From: Magicicada septendecula
Lineage: Eukaryota; Arthropoda; Insecta; Hemiptera; Cicadidae
Assembly (NCBI GenBank): GCA_034769895.1
Contig: CM068370.1
Coordinates: forward strand, 45,622,344-45,686,343
Length of the DNA: 64,000 nt
Direction: 5' to 3'
The notes under the pieces are model-generated. The model saw only the letters and a program-made list of their open reading frames with translations. It was not told the DNA's origin and made no database searches. Each line of letters starts with the position of its first letter. Position 1 is the first letter of the stretch. A program made the translations under genes and the position numbers. Positions 44,826 to 58,999 of the stretch are shown piece by piece.

Positions 44826-47639
44826 CAACCCTCGAAAATTGTTGGCGTTTCCCACTCGCCAGATACCGTTTCCGGGGGGGGGGGAATAAAACTTTATTAT
44901 TTAATATTTACCATGTACCGCTACATTATTCATTAGCCCAGTTTATATTCTGATAGTCCCTTATCGAGTTGAAGATGAAAAATAATTGATTAAAAATAAT
45001 CAAGCTGGACTAGGCTGAGTGTTTCCTCTTGTGGCCACTAACATGGCGAAGTCCCGACGAGAAATACCATTTGTCTATTGCTACACCAGGGTTGAAATCT
45101 TCTAAGGGTGGTCCATTTACTGCCAGCTGCATTAGATCTCCTAATGAAGTGATGTCCAGGGAAAGTCTCTGTTTCACTTTTATCCTGTTAACGAAGCTAA
45201 ATCCTCGTTCACAAGATGCTGTTGTTACTGCCATGCATGCAACGCCGTAAAATACTTTCTTTAGCTCACCAAAATGCTCAGGAAACTTGTACAGAGTTTT
45301 TAATAGCTCACCCAGTCCTTTTGAAGTTATTTGCTCTTCTTTAACCATCATTTTTAATTGAAGCCATTCCGATAGCAAAACATCCTCATTTATATCACCA
45401 GTAATAAAAACATGTGCCAATTGAAGAATCTCCTCATTGCCATATGCAGTTAGGGTGTCATCTTGAGGAAGGCACAAGAAATCCAGAACGTGGCACTTGG
45501 TGCCTACTACAGTCTCAAGTGTATCAAGACGGCACTTCAAGTAATGAACTGTGCTTTCGATCAGCTTATTACGTATTGATTTGTATTCTTCCTCCCCTTG
45601 AAACGTGTTTGTGAGAACAATTCCTTGGTCACCTTTGTATTTTGAGCAATTCAGTTTCTCTGAGTCTGAAGTGTCAGAAAGGAATTGTTTCACACTGGAT
45701 CCTTCAGATGAAAGCAAGAACTGAACCATTTCCACCGTTACCATCATTGACGATCGTACCTGTGAGACCAGTAACTGTTTCAACTGTAAAACTTTACAAA
45801 ATGGCTCTAGTTTCCCATACAGGTCAATCAAAAAGTTTAGTGTTTTTACAAACTTGTATGATGTAAGGATTTTTAGATAGCCTTTTGCTCTAGCTGCATC
45901 CGTAGCTTCTCCTGTTGTAGCTTTCCGGTTCGTTATATCCTCAAGATGGATGACCAGAGGTACGAGATCACGCCGCAAAGCTTTCAAAGCGTCAGATTTA
46001 CTACATAGCCACCGTACATTGTGAATATTTCTGAGTTTTACTATCTCACTTTCTAAAGTTTTCGCGGTGTTTTTAAGCTCATGGAGGCATTTTGAGGATC
46101 GTTTGTAAAATTTGTATATGTTCTTCACAGTTTCGTCAAGCTTTTCTAGGTAAGGGATGGAATTGGCAGCATCAAGTATGGCCAATTGTAGACGATGTGC
46201 GGCGCAGTGAATGCTAATTAAATGCGGAGCTTCTTCTTTCAAACGAAGTACGAAACCTGACTTTGAGCCAATCGTAGACGACGCTCCGTCAGTTCCCACA
46301 CTAACCATGTACTTTTCTCTTCTCCAATCAAGCCCCAAGTTATCCAAGAGCCCAGTAACAGCAGTGAAATACGACTCTGCCCTACCGCTCTCGAGAGGCA
46401 CAAGGCCTAAAAGGTCTTCTCTTATCTCCCCTTCACACACATAACGAGCATAAACAATCACATGTTCCTCAGCACTTCGGTCCGTGGAACCATCAATCAA
46501 AATACTGAAACACTGAGCATTTTTTAGTTTTTGAACCACATCTTCTTGTAACTGTTTAGCAATAAAATTAATGAAAACTTGGCAGTTTTTATCGTTTACA
46601 TATTGTTTTGTCTCCACATTTACACCTAATTCAGTTGCAAGGGCAACTTGCTTAGGGAAGTCAGTGAATGGTTTTTCATTGATGCCTATAAAATAGGCTA
46701 TGTTGAATAAAGTTGTTAGATGCTCAAACATAGAAGACTCTATTTTCTTAATACATTTGGCAAGAGGAGCTTTTCCTGGTTCTGACTCTACTTCAAGACG
46801 CGTTAAATTGTCCATATGTACTAGGCTTTTACCATGAAACACAAAAGTTTCCTTTTTCATGGAACCAGAAAATCCTGCTACCCATTTTGGGTCACTATTT
46901 TGAGGGTATTTAGCGCATATAGTACATTTTGCGCGGTCGGAATCGTAAGCTAGCCAGGGGAAGATATGCAGCCAAGCTCTTTGAAATTTTCGTTTCCCAG
47001 AGGAACCGTGAGTAGGCCTAAGTCCACTAGAACTCGCGTTTTCCATAGTAGGCATTTCAGTTTCCCTACTAGGCCCGGCACTTAAATCTCTAGCAATAAA
47101 CGTCGCACTCGCAGACTCACTAGGCGTCGTCGTACTGACAGTAGAACTTTTTTTAAAGAAATAATTAAGTTTAATCTGTTTCATTATGAATAAAATAACA
47201 CACGAAAAATAAAATACACGCTGAACACGATCTTAGAAATTGAGAATACTCTTAGTACACGAAACAATAAATCACACGCGTAACACATCCGGTCAACTCA
47301 ACAATAATTAGCAGACTGTACAACTTGGAAGGAGTGACAAAGGCCGGCGGCCCGCACAGAACGGCGTGAAATTTCCGCTCCCCTCGCTCAACAACACTAT
47401 TTTGTTCGACGTGTTTTAAGATGTTTATATACAACAGAGCAGTTTTGTTTATAAAATTCACACGGTGACAGCTAACTGACGGCCTATGACTTCAACACGC
47501 GCCTTTACTAAAACAAAAACATGAAGTGTTTTGGTTTCTTTTTTCCATTTTTCATTCTTTCTCTCCTCTTTTCTCCTTTTTTTCACAGTCAAAACCCACT
47601 CGCCACTGGCGAGTGGGCGAGTGCAATTTTCGAGGGTTG
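44826..47639 (-). mobile_element. hAT transposon, apparently intact
   Basis: The terminal inverted repeat CAACCCTCGAAAATTG (16 bp perfect) appears at 44826-44841 and inverted at 47624-47639. A perfect 8-bp target duplication gcattaag lies at 44818-44825 and 47640-47647. Subterminal ccactcgcc motifs occur at both ends, including a gccactggc palindrome on the right. It carries one uninterrupted transposase frame. It inserted into an older repeat of the kind at 28787-28860. Confidence 0.95.
45010..47184 (-). CDS. hAT transposase, full-length open frame
   Basis: 724 residues without interruption, close to the normal size of ZNF862/C17orf113-like hAT transposases. An N-terminal zinc finger (about residues 70-125) shows WLHIFPWLAYD, CTIC and two later His. 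The RNase H-like core contains ILIDGSTD (first Asp), VSVGTDGAS (second Asp) and IHCAAHRLQLA (the C-x2-H motif). An alpha-helical insertion precedes the C-terminal TTASCERGFSFVNRIKVKQR, with the catalytic Glu and dimerisation domain. It would excise and reinsert the element in the nucleus. The ATG at 47184 begins MKQIKLNYFFKK, a common start in this family. The 5' leader is about 450 bp inside the element. Intact core plus perfect target duplication suggests recent activity. Confidence 0.93.
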   Translation of the reverse strand: MKQIKLNYFFKKSSTVSTTTPSESASATFIARDLSAGPSRETEMPTMENASSSGLRPTHGSSGKRKFQRAWLHIFPWLAYDSDRAKCTICAKYPQNSDPKWVAGFSGSMKKETFVFHGKSLVHMDNLTRLEVESEPGKAPLAKCIKKIESSMFEHLTTLFNIAYFIGINEKPFTDFPKQVALATELGVNVETKQYVNDKNCQVFINFIAKQLQEDVVQKLKNAQCFSILIDGSTDRSAEEHVIVYARYVCEGEIREDLLGLVPLESGRAESYFTAVTGLLDNLGLDWRREKYMVSVGTDGASSTIGSKSGFVLRLKEEAPHLISIHCAAHRLQLAILDAANSIPYLEKLDETVKNIYKFYKRSSKCLHELKNTAKTLESEIVKLRNIHNVRWLCSKSDALKALRRDLVPLVIHLEDITNRKATTGEATDAARAKGYLKILTSYKFVKTLNFLIDLYGKLEPFCKVLQLKQLLVSQVRSSMMVTVEMVQFLLSSEGSSVKQFLSDTSDSEKLNCSKYKGDQGIVLTNTFQGEEEYKSIRNKLIESTVHYLKCRLDTLETVVGTKCHVLDFLCLPQDDTLTAYGNEEILQLAHVFITGDINEDVLLSEWLQLKMMVKEEQITSKGLGELLKTLYKFPEHFGELKKVFYGVACMAVTTASCERGFSFVNRIKVKQRLSLDITSLGDLMQLAVNGPPLEDFNPGVAIDKWYFSSGLRHVSGHKRKHSA

Positions 47640-47647
47640 GCATTAAG

Positions 47648-48224
47648 TAACACCCATATAAATCCTGAGATTAAGAAAATAGAAAGTATAAATTAAAACT
47701 AAACTGTATGAGTGAAATTTATAATCATTGTGAGTGAACTGTTTATGAAGAAACTAATTAATGTTAGCAGTCAAACAACAAGACTCACTGAAATATCACC
47801 GCTGGAGCATGTCCGCCGTAGAAGAGGACGACAAGACGAAGAGGATGCCAGCACGAAGAGGACACCAGGACGAAGAGGACACCAGGAAGGAGTGACGCTG
47901 AAGAAGAGGATGCCAGGACGGGAGCGACGAAAGGAGAGAAGGACGTTGCAGAAACCAAGTAAAATCAATTTATATTATCGAACAACAGAAACAATTATTT
48001 CTATTATCAATACATGACAATTTATAATACAATATACATCTTTAAAAACAATATTTGTGTATATAATAAATAATTTTTCATCTCCTCCATAATAGACTTG
48101 TTTGTGATTTTTACACACTCACTATATCCTTATTAGTATAATAAAATTTGATCTGTTGCAATATATATAAGTTTTCACTGTCATAATATATTCATACAGT
48201 TTGTCTTCACACTTGTCTCTCAAG
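47648..48224. other. Repeat flank with short tandem GA-rich units
   Basis: The first 40 bases continue the block interrupted by the hAT element. 47820-47940 holds imperfect 18-19-bp tandem units of the type cgaagaggacaccagga. No gene was recognised. Confidence 0.45.
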
Positions 48225-49110
48225 GTGTGGCATGAAGCATTAATTTACAAGTTAAATAAAATGTTATCTAGACAATACGTAGAACTCCTTACCTCGTACA
48301 TATATCTAATAGACTGTTCGAGTCAAACAAGAAGCATATTCCGACCAAAAAGACGTGCAGGCGGGAGTACCACAGGGCAGTGTTCTTGGACCTGTCTTGT
48401 TTGTATCATTTACCAGTGACATCCAAAGTTAAAACAAGCAAAATCAGCTACTTTTGCTGATGATACAGCTTTGCTTACAACAGGGCAAGATGAGGTTATT
48501 TCAACCTGATTATAGCAGAAAGCTAGCAATACCATATGTGAATGGACCAAAAAGTGGAAAATTAAAACTTAATGAAGCCAAATCGGCACACATTATTTTC
48601 ACCAATAAAAGATGTAATAATCTTCCATGATTGGTCAGAAATGGAACGGTAGCTCCTTATGAAAACAAAGCCAAGCACCTGGTAATGACATTGGATAAAC
48701 AACTGAGATGGAAAGAGCATATAAAAAAGAAAAATGAGGAACTTAATATAAAATTCCGACAACATAAATGGCTCAAAGGAAAACATTCCAATCTGTCTTT
48801 ATACAGTAAAACTCTGATCTACAATCAGATAATTAAACCCACCTGACTGAATGGAATTCAACTCTGAGGGTTCACGAGAGATAGTAACATCAGGATAATA
48901 CAAACACCATAGTATGTTATCAGGTGTCAGGTGAATCCACCATGGTATGTTAGAAATGCCGATATCCACAGAGATCTAGGTATTCCAACAATTAAAGAAG
49001 AGATTAAAAGGTTTTGCAAAGAAGCATGAAAAAAGGCTTCACCTCCACGAAAATGCAGAAGTTCTTCAGCTGCTGGACAATCATCAACACGTGTTCATAA
49101 GACTGAAGAG
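48225..49110 (+). pseudogene. Jockey-type LINE reverse-transcriptase fragment
   Basis: Motifs in order: KVWHEALIYKL at 48225 (RT block before QG), VQAGVPQGSVLGPVLF near 48355, YADDTALLT-like near 48450 (here CFC*-like shifting before ADD), LNEAKSAHIIFTNKR near 48565, then KHLVMTLDKQLRWKEHI near 48680 (the LG-x-x-LD block) and LYSKTLIYNQIIKPT near 48800. A C-terminal VNPPWYVRNADIHRDLGIPTI piece lies at 48930-49000. The order is that of Jockey/CR1-group RTs. Several stops and shifts show it is dead; the 5' part with ORF1 and endonuclease is missing. Confidence 0.8.
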
Positions 49111-49511
49111 AACAAAGCCATTTGAACTTGTGTAGTCTTTTGTGGTATAAAAGCAGAGCACTGTGCGCAGGTGAGAGTGTTTAGTTACGAACACCAGAAC
49201 TAACTAAAGGATGTCCTTGGACTTATTTTGGCTATGTATTTAGTATTAAGAGGTATTAGAGATAAATTGATGGTTGGTCTTACAGACCAGTTTTAACATG
49301 TTAAATTCAATTTTAAAAAAACTTGTCTCTCAAAGACATAATAGTAATGTATACATGCAGTTACATACAGTTATCAGATTAATTTGTTAAAGTAACATGA
49401 CTAAACACAGAATATGAGTGTTAGTGTTTTATGATACAGGCCACACGCAGGTAGGCAACAACTACTACTCGATGATGTGCTGTTAGTAATTTCCCTCATT
49501 TGTATTGGTTA

Positions 49512-49642
49512 GGGAGCAGTCAAGGTATAGTGGCTACAGTGTGGCGCTGCTACTCTGTCGGCGCGGGTTCGATTCCCGCCGCGGTCATCTGATTTAGAAA
49601 CGACCGTTCCCCCTCGCAATGCAATTGTAAGCCATCCTGCCT
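49512..49642 (+). mobile_element. tRNA-derived SINE, 5' piece
   Basis: The head resembles a tRNA, with an internal B box GGTTCGATTCC (49566-49576) in cgcgggttcgattcccgcc and a plausible A box near 49527-49538, so RNA polymerase III transcription is expected. A non-tRNA body follows (atctgatttagaaacgacc...). It is split by the element at 49643 and continues at 51202. A functional tRNA is unlikely because the 5' half does not fold as a cloverleaf acceptor. Confidence 0.65.
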
Positions 49643-51201
49643 CAGGGTGGCCACTAAACCAAGGCCAGAAAATTCATGCATAATTCCAGGTTTTCCAGGA
49701 CATTTTCAAAAACATTCCAGGTTACACATTCGACGTAAATAAAATTATGACAAGAAACATTATCAGCACATAGGCTATAGGCTATGAATATGTTACTAAT
49801 ACAGGTTAGAAAATTACTCCACACAAAAGAACTGTCACTACAAAGTGTACTGAGCAGCACTTGGACCATGTATGCTCATAACAACTTACCGAAATAATTA
49901 AGTTCTGATTATTATAACCAGTACTGAAAATTTTCATTTTAAATTAAATGCTAACTACAAAAAAAAAAAGAATTATTAGTTTTTCCCATACTTGTTAAAT
50001 AATCTTAGTAGGCCTATTATATTTCACATTCCAGGTCTTGAAGCAGGTTTTAAGTCCAAAAAAGTGATAAACGTGACTATTTAAAAAAAAAAGGTTACTT
50101 TCAATTCTTAAAAAAGGCTGAAGAAAGTGACTAAAACTTACGAAAAAATAGGATATATATGCAGAAATTTACATGTAGGAATTTGTCTTATACTCTGTTT
50201 TCTTAAAAAAAATTAAATTTCACTAATTTGCATGGGAAGTCATTCAAATTATAAATCAGTAATTATTCACTATTTTACCATCACCTCTAATGTTTAGATT
50301 GACTTTATAATCATAGATGATACATTTTTAAAGGCCGGAAAAGTAAAAACAACAATAAAAGTAACTTTAAAAGTCAAATGGGGCCGGTAACAAAACACGA
50401 AAAAAGTTAGGTTATGTTTGGTTAGGAACAGTTTGAAAACCCCGATTTGGAACTATGAAATTATAGATTAAGCATTTTTAAAGCCAGAAAATTAAATATA
50501 ACAATAAAAATAATTACCTAAAACTATACATCTATATAATTCATTATTTTTATTTACGTCTAGAACTTAAAATGAATTATTTCGTCATATGGTTTCGTTA
50601 ATAATCACGAAAAGAACTCGTTTAAAATAAACAACGGTGTTTGAATTGAAAGACTGACTACGCAGCTTAGATACCAGTACCATAGTTTTACATGAATAAA
50701 AACACTGTTCCGTTCACTGACTCTGTTAGACTACGGATTGGATACGATATTTTGTACGTATATATTGCATTAATGATTTTTAATGAATATATTTCTAACA
50801 TTGAGCCTCAGAAATATTGTTAGGCTTGTCAAAAGCCACTGCCTATTTTAAAATTTATAAAAGCAGCTGAGAGGAAAAGTGCGCGTACTGCTCATGCCCG
50901 AATTGGATGCTTCATCCTGCCGCATCTCTGGTTCAAACGGGGTGTTACAACGCTGGCGGCGTTCACATCTCCTACTGAAATACAAATTTATAAAGGATTT
51001 CAGCATGGTTTTCGTTTCTCGAACGTAAAAAAGTAGTCAGCAGTTGCTAAAAAACCCATATTAATAATGTCATACTCTTAACTTTATTTCTTTTTTTAAA
51101 ATTCCAGGATTCCCTGAAAATGCACGCATAATTCATGTAGTTTTACCTGGTCAATGAAATGCATGCATTATTCCTGGTTTTCCCGGTCAGTGGCCACCCT
51201 G
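49643..51201. mobile_element. Non-autonomous hAT-like element, 5-bp target duplication
   Basis: Perfect 13-bp terminal inverted repeats CAGGGTGGCCACT (49643-49655 and 51189-51201) are flanked by tgcct at 49638-49642 and 51202-51206. The subterminal regions are rich in attccagg/ttcccgg motifs, like the tccctgac motifs of the element at 13106-15686, whose ends also begin CAGGGT or CATGGT and whose duplication is also 5 bp. No transposase frame is inside. Confidence 0.85.
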
Positions 51202-51300
51202 TGCCTAGTATAAATCCTCCCTAACTATGCCGTTCGGATCCGGCGTTAAACTGTAGGTCCCGTATACCTGCAAGAGACTCCATAACACGCACCACGCATA
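51202..51300 (+). mobile_element. tRNA-derived SINE, 3' piece
   Basis: Continues the SINE body after the tgcct duplication: agtataaatcctccctaac and ggcgttaaactgtaggtccc, a type of SINE body sequence. The exact 3' limit is unclear. Confidence 0.5.
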
Positions 51301-52249
51301 TATGCAGGGAGGGTACAAACCAGTCGGTAGACTGAAGGACCCAATAAGTTAGTGACATACTTAATTTTTGTAACAACTGATATATAGAAACTGAAAGAGA
51401 CAAAATAAAAAATAATACACAAACACAAAGTTTATTTAATTTTTGAGGCTACCTTGATAAACAAAGAATGATCTGAAATCATGTCACAAGCTTCTTGTGT
51501 GGGTATCAGATTACGAGGGTATATTCTGATTGCATAAAGGAATGTGTACTAAATCAGAGGCGAATCCTCAGAGCAAAGCAACGCAAGCAGAGCTTGCCCA
51601 AAGAAAATCAGCCAAAAGTAAATAGATGCTTACATAACCAACATTATTGGTTGGCACCCAAAACTGTCTAACATGCCTTCTTATCTCTCATTCTTGAAAA
51701 TTGGTGGCACATTTGTCACCGACTGTCTTCCAGTCAAAATGAGACTGATGCCTCGATTTGGAAAGTCATTAATATGACTTCGCTTCCAGTTCTGTGTGCT
51801 GTTTTAGCAGCTGACTGACCGCTCCACTTCAAGGCAATCATTTCAAAAAAATTCGTCTGTGTGCTAACTATGAGTTGGTCATTATTTCATATATCTTAAC
51901 ATTTATTTAGAATTTCATACCAACGCTTTCACTGTCTAGCCTTCTTTTTTGTATTAGGCCACAGTTAGAAATACTTAAACTTATAACAGTCTATCCTACG
52001 AGTACACAGTTTGCTGGTACCTATGTGGAATGGTAAAATCACACAGCACATGGCTTTGAGAGATGCAAAAGGCAAGCACTTTTTAGTAGTGCTTTAAGCC
52101 GCTAGGAGTGCTAGCTGTGTCCCGGCTTTGCGAAAATACAACCATCTTTTTCTCTTGTTTTTTTTTGCTTGTTGCTGTTTGAGGTTAGCTTTTAGATTGC
52201 AAGTTTTATTGCTTGCTAAACGCCACTCTTTTAATCCTCATACTCATTC
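51301..52249. other. No gene; isolated hAT-like end
   Basis: A cagaggcgaatcctcagagc start at 51555 resembles a hAT terminus, with agcagagcttgccc just inside, but no matching right end was found. The rest is unassigned. Confidence 0.35.
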
Positions 52250-52257
52250 CACTAGAT

Positions 52258-52989
52258 CAGTGGTTCCAAACTTTTCAGTCCGCGGACCCCCCTAAAAAAT
52301 TAAAAATTTTATGGACCCCGTCTGAGTTATTAACTAAAACAAACAGTAAATATGATACAACTCTTATATTTCAACTAAAATGTATTAAAATCAAAACTCT
52401 CTTAACTTGCAAAATTATAATATTAATGGTATCAAATATGGTTTAATATGAACTGAAGCTGCTTTTGAACAAGTAGCTCTGCAGTATTAGGTTTAATATT
52501 TTATATACTTGCAGTCTGATAATTTTAATAGTGTCACTCTCGACATCAATTTTATTTCTTAACTTTGCCAACCTCAGTTCTATCTTTCCAGCCATATGTG
52601 TCGAAGTCCAACTACTTAGGTATAAAACCTGCTACACAGAAAACGTTATGCTTAGATACAGTGCTTCTACATGGACTAATACAGCGCGATCAGTTCTACA
52701 TTGATACGGCACTCTAGTTAGCTCGGCTGACAAGCAGATCTGCTACACGACGTGAGATTTAAAGACATTATTAAAGCCATGAGTTTCAAATTACTTTTAC
52801 AATTACAATTAGTTTGATCCAACAACATAAAAGAAATACTGGAATCTTCTACTAATTCTTTTAAGATTCTAAAATTTACATTTTAGACTATAAAAGAATC
52901 GGAGAAAATTACGGTATATTTTATTTTTTCTTAAAAGTGTCCGCGGACCCCCTGAAATATTGTCGCGCACCCCACTTTGGGAACCACTG
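52258..52989. mobile_element. hAT-type MITE
   Basis: The left end CAGTGGTTCCAAAC and the inverse of the right end CAGTGGTTCCCAAAG, both followed further in by a gtccgcggaccccc block, are classic hAT termini. The flanks cactagat (52250-52257) and cactagac (52990-52997) form an 8-bp target duplication with one change. 732 bp, no transposase. Confidence 0.9.
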
Positions 52990-52997
52990 CACTAGAC

Positions 52998-56222
<3,225 letters not shown>

Positions 56223-56266
56223 ACACACACACACACACACACCTAACATACATAACACTAAATTAC

Positions 56267-56409
56267 CTTCAGTTTCTTTAGGTAACCCGTTTTAACAACA
56301 TCTGCTGGTAAAATTCTAGTTGATTCTCTACTTCCGCCGTCTCCTCCACCCAGAGAAGACCAACTTCGCACAGATGACATTCTCATTAGTCAGTAAATAT
56401 CTCCTAGTT
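56267..56409 (-). CDS. chico: First coding exon, insulin receptor substrate-like
   Basis: The exon is bounded by a strong acceptor (tttctgaatggtttcag, intron end at 56410) and a donor AAG|GTAATT (56261-56266). Translation starts at ATG 56384-56386, or possibly at the second ATG 56378-56380, and gives 40 residues. They open with a Ser/Gly-rich MRMSSVRSWSSLGGGDGG and end VVKTGYLKKLK. That ending is the first strand of the N-terminal PH domain of insect IRS proteins (Drosophila Chico begins its PH domain SGYLKKLK). The PH domain brings the adaptor to membrane and insulin receptor; the PTB domain and tyrosine motifs would be in later exons. The intron is phase 0. Gene identity rests on a short stretch, so another PH protein is possible. 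Confidence 0.7.
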
Positions 56410-56790
56410 CTGAAACCATTCAGAAATAACATCAAAAAAACTACTACTACAATTGTGTACATACAAACAGTATATTATATAAAGTATCTACATTAAACAA
56501 TGTAGATAAAAAATTAAGTAATAGAATACAATTAATACCATAATTACAGCTTTGTTATATAAATTAAATTACTACATCTTACTATTGCAAACCAGATATA
56601 CACGCACTCTATACAAACAGGTTGTCATATTAACTGTACAGATTTTGAATGAATTCACCAATAGTCACCTCCATCTCTACAACTAAACATTTAATCTTTT
56701 TTTTATAAACTCATTACTACTTTTGAAATCACAATCTTACAAAAGACAATATACTTTACTGTCCATAGAAACAACAAAACTAGTATTAAC
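56410..56790. other. Probable 5' intron of the IRS-like gene
   Basis: AT-rich DNA upstream of the acceptor. Since the exon holds only 23 bp of leader, at least one further 5' non-coding exon is expected beyond it. Confidence 0.4.
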
Positions 56791-56800
56791 ATGACATTTT

Positions 56801-56963
56801 TTTTTATTTTTTTAAGATTTTGATCATCGCCTAGTTCAGTTTTCACGTGCTAGGCCACGACCAAATGTTTTTCCTTTCTTCAGCAGCTGTCTCGGCCATT
56901 CCAACAATAATTTTTAATTTACTCATTTTTGCTGGCTACTTATAAACCACACTGAACTGACTC
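56801..56963 (-). mobile_element. Short retroposed sequence with A-tail
   Basis: A 10-bp direct repeat atgacatttt (56791-56800 and 56964-56973) flanks a 163-bp insert that ends, on its minus strand, in an A-rich tail. The insert includes gtcgtggcctagcacgtg and a 27-codon open frame starting MSKLKIIVGMAETAAEER. It looks like a SINE or a retroposed transcript; the source was not recognised. Confidence 0.5.
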
Positions 56964-56973
56964 ATGACATTTT

Positions 56974-58994
56974 CCTGATTGGTGGGCTCTCGAGACCATT
57001 TAGGTTGATGTACCTTATTAGGAAGAGAAAGTTAAAAACCGTACCCACACTGATATCTAACCAGACACTGGAGAAGAAAGCACCTTAACATCTGCTACAG
57101 GGACTCGTGAAAAAAAAACACCTCTGCCTCTGCCAATCAAGAAAACACTCCAAACGAGTTAAAGCATTCTAATACATAGTTAATGACAGCTAGTTCAACT
57201 CTATTGCTGAAGAAGTAGGATTACTGCATGTCTGACCACAAACATCAGGTGAAGAAAGAAAAAAAACATGGGCCACAGATTAACGCCCAGAAATTGAAAT
57301 GAAAAGATGCCATTTCTTTGGCACGTTAACAACAATGGGCTAAGAACTTAATTTAAGGAGGAGAGCTATCTCCCTCCAAAATTCTTATAGCGACAGGAAA
57401 GCCACACATGTTCCAAGTTTCCATAGTCTGTTTCAATCAGCATTTAGTCATTAGCTTCCTTCACTCATTCACTGGCATTCAACATTTGCCATAAAAGTCT
57501 CTAATATGTTCCAATCAAGTTTACTAATAAAAATAAATTAAAAATGTGTTTTCACCCACTATTCTGCAGAACTTATATTTTCCTTATTAACTTACTACTT
57601 TTATCCTTCTTGGTGAGTGTTCACTGTTACTAACCCTCACGTAACAACTTACCAATTGTATAAAGAGTAATTATTTGTGTTTCTATATATTTTTTTTCAC
57701 TGAAATACACGCTGAATGATAACATAACATCTATTACCAATTAACAGTCTGATTTCAAATGCATTCCTTGAACGGTAATGTTCGTATTAATTTATAACCA
57801 AGTCTATTCCTTCAAGTTTCTTTTATTGTATTTGAAACTTAACTTTGGTTTGTTCCTTTGGTGACAAGAAATAGAGGTAAAACTCCCACATTTTCTAAAA
57901 GTTCCATCCCATAACAATCAATCACATAAACGTTCCATACAATCATTAAGTAAGTGTCAAAGCTAAGCATACGGATCTTCACATCTTCTCCCTTCAAGCA
58001 TTAGATTTGTGGCCTGTTGTGCTCCTGGCCATGGTACAACTCACATACCACCACTGCCAGAGAGATATTAACCACATGTGTTGGCGAGTCATACAGTGAA
58101 GAGGGAGTATTGTGTGTAGGAGTGCACATGTAGTGTAAATCTGCCTTCATCACTTATCTAGCCCAGGCATGCCAGACCGCTGTATTATTGTCCCCAGCGA
58201 TAGGAGCGAGCAGGCAGCCTAAGTTGTGACCATTAGTCAATCCTATGATTGCCGTTAAGATTGAAGCCTCGAACGTTATCCACTGTGTAGCTCACACTCC
58301 ACAAAGAAAATATAACCGCAAATGAAAAATACTTATAATGAAAGTTCATCTGCACATATTGCTGCATGAAATAATCATCAGTAGACACAGATGGTACACA
58401 GAAATCTATACAGATGGTATACAGACAAGGCCTACCTAGTACACATCAGACTACTGGAGAACGACATAGAATTAACAGTTTTTTTTCTTATTTAACTAGT
58501 TTGCAGCAGAGGTCCTATTAAATACCTGAAGTTTGGAAAAATGCCAAAAGTATTTTAGTCTTTACAAAGTGAGCAGAAACCTTAATTAAATTTACAAAGG
58601 TGTCAGGTTACTCAATGTTAGATACAAATTGCATCACTAAATCCCCAAAGTAAAAAAGCTCATTGCATCTTGTGATAATTTGCTGCAAGAGAACTGAAGA
58701 ATTCCTAAAATCACTTTGCGATGCATATGGACAGAGGAACCAAATTAACAACTTTTTAGATTATTACTTGACGTTGCATAAATACTATTTTACTTGGAAA
58801 AATATAAATGTTACCATTTATAAAGCAATAATAAGAAAAAAGTACCATGCAACGAAGAAAAATTATATAAATGGAAAATATAATTGTATAATGAAAAACT
58901 AAATTATATTAACATAAACCTACGATTAACATACAACTTATAATTATTTTCAATACTCGATAAATAAATAAAAGCTTTTATAGAAGAATACATT
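56974..58994. other. Unassigned, with a GC-richer block near 58.0-58.3 kb
   Basis: Mostly AT-rich. 57990-58310 is more GC-balanced (gccaggcatgccagacc-type sequence) and could be a 5' exon or promoter of the minus-strand IRS-like gene, but no initiator, TATA or splice donor can be fixed. No coding frame. Confidence 0.25.
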
Positions 58995-58999
58995 TTTCC

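Noticed and set aside
49512-49590. Functional tRNA gene
   Set aside because: The B box is good, but the sequence lacks a pairing acceptor stem and continues into a SINE body.
51555-52140. Further hAT element starting cagaggcgaatcc
   Set aside because: No matching inverted right end or target duplication was found.
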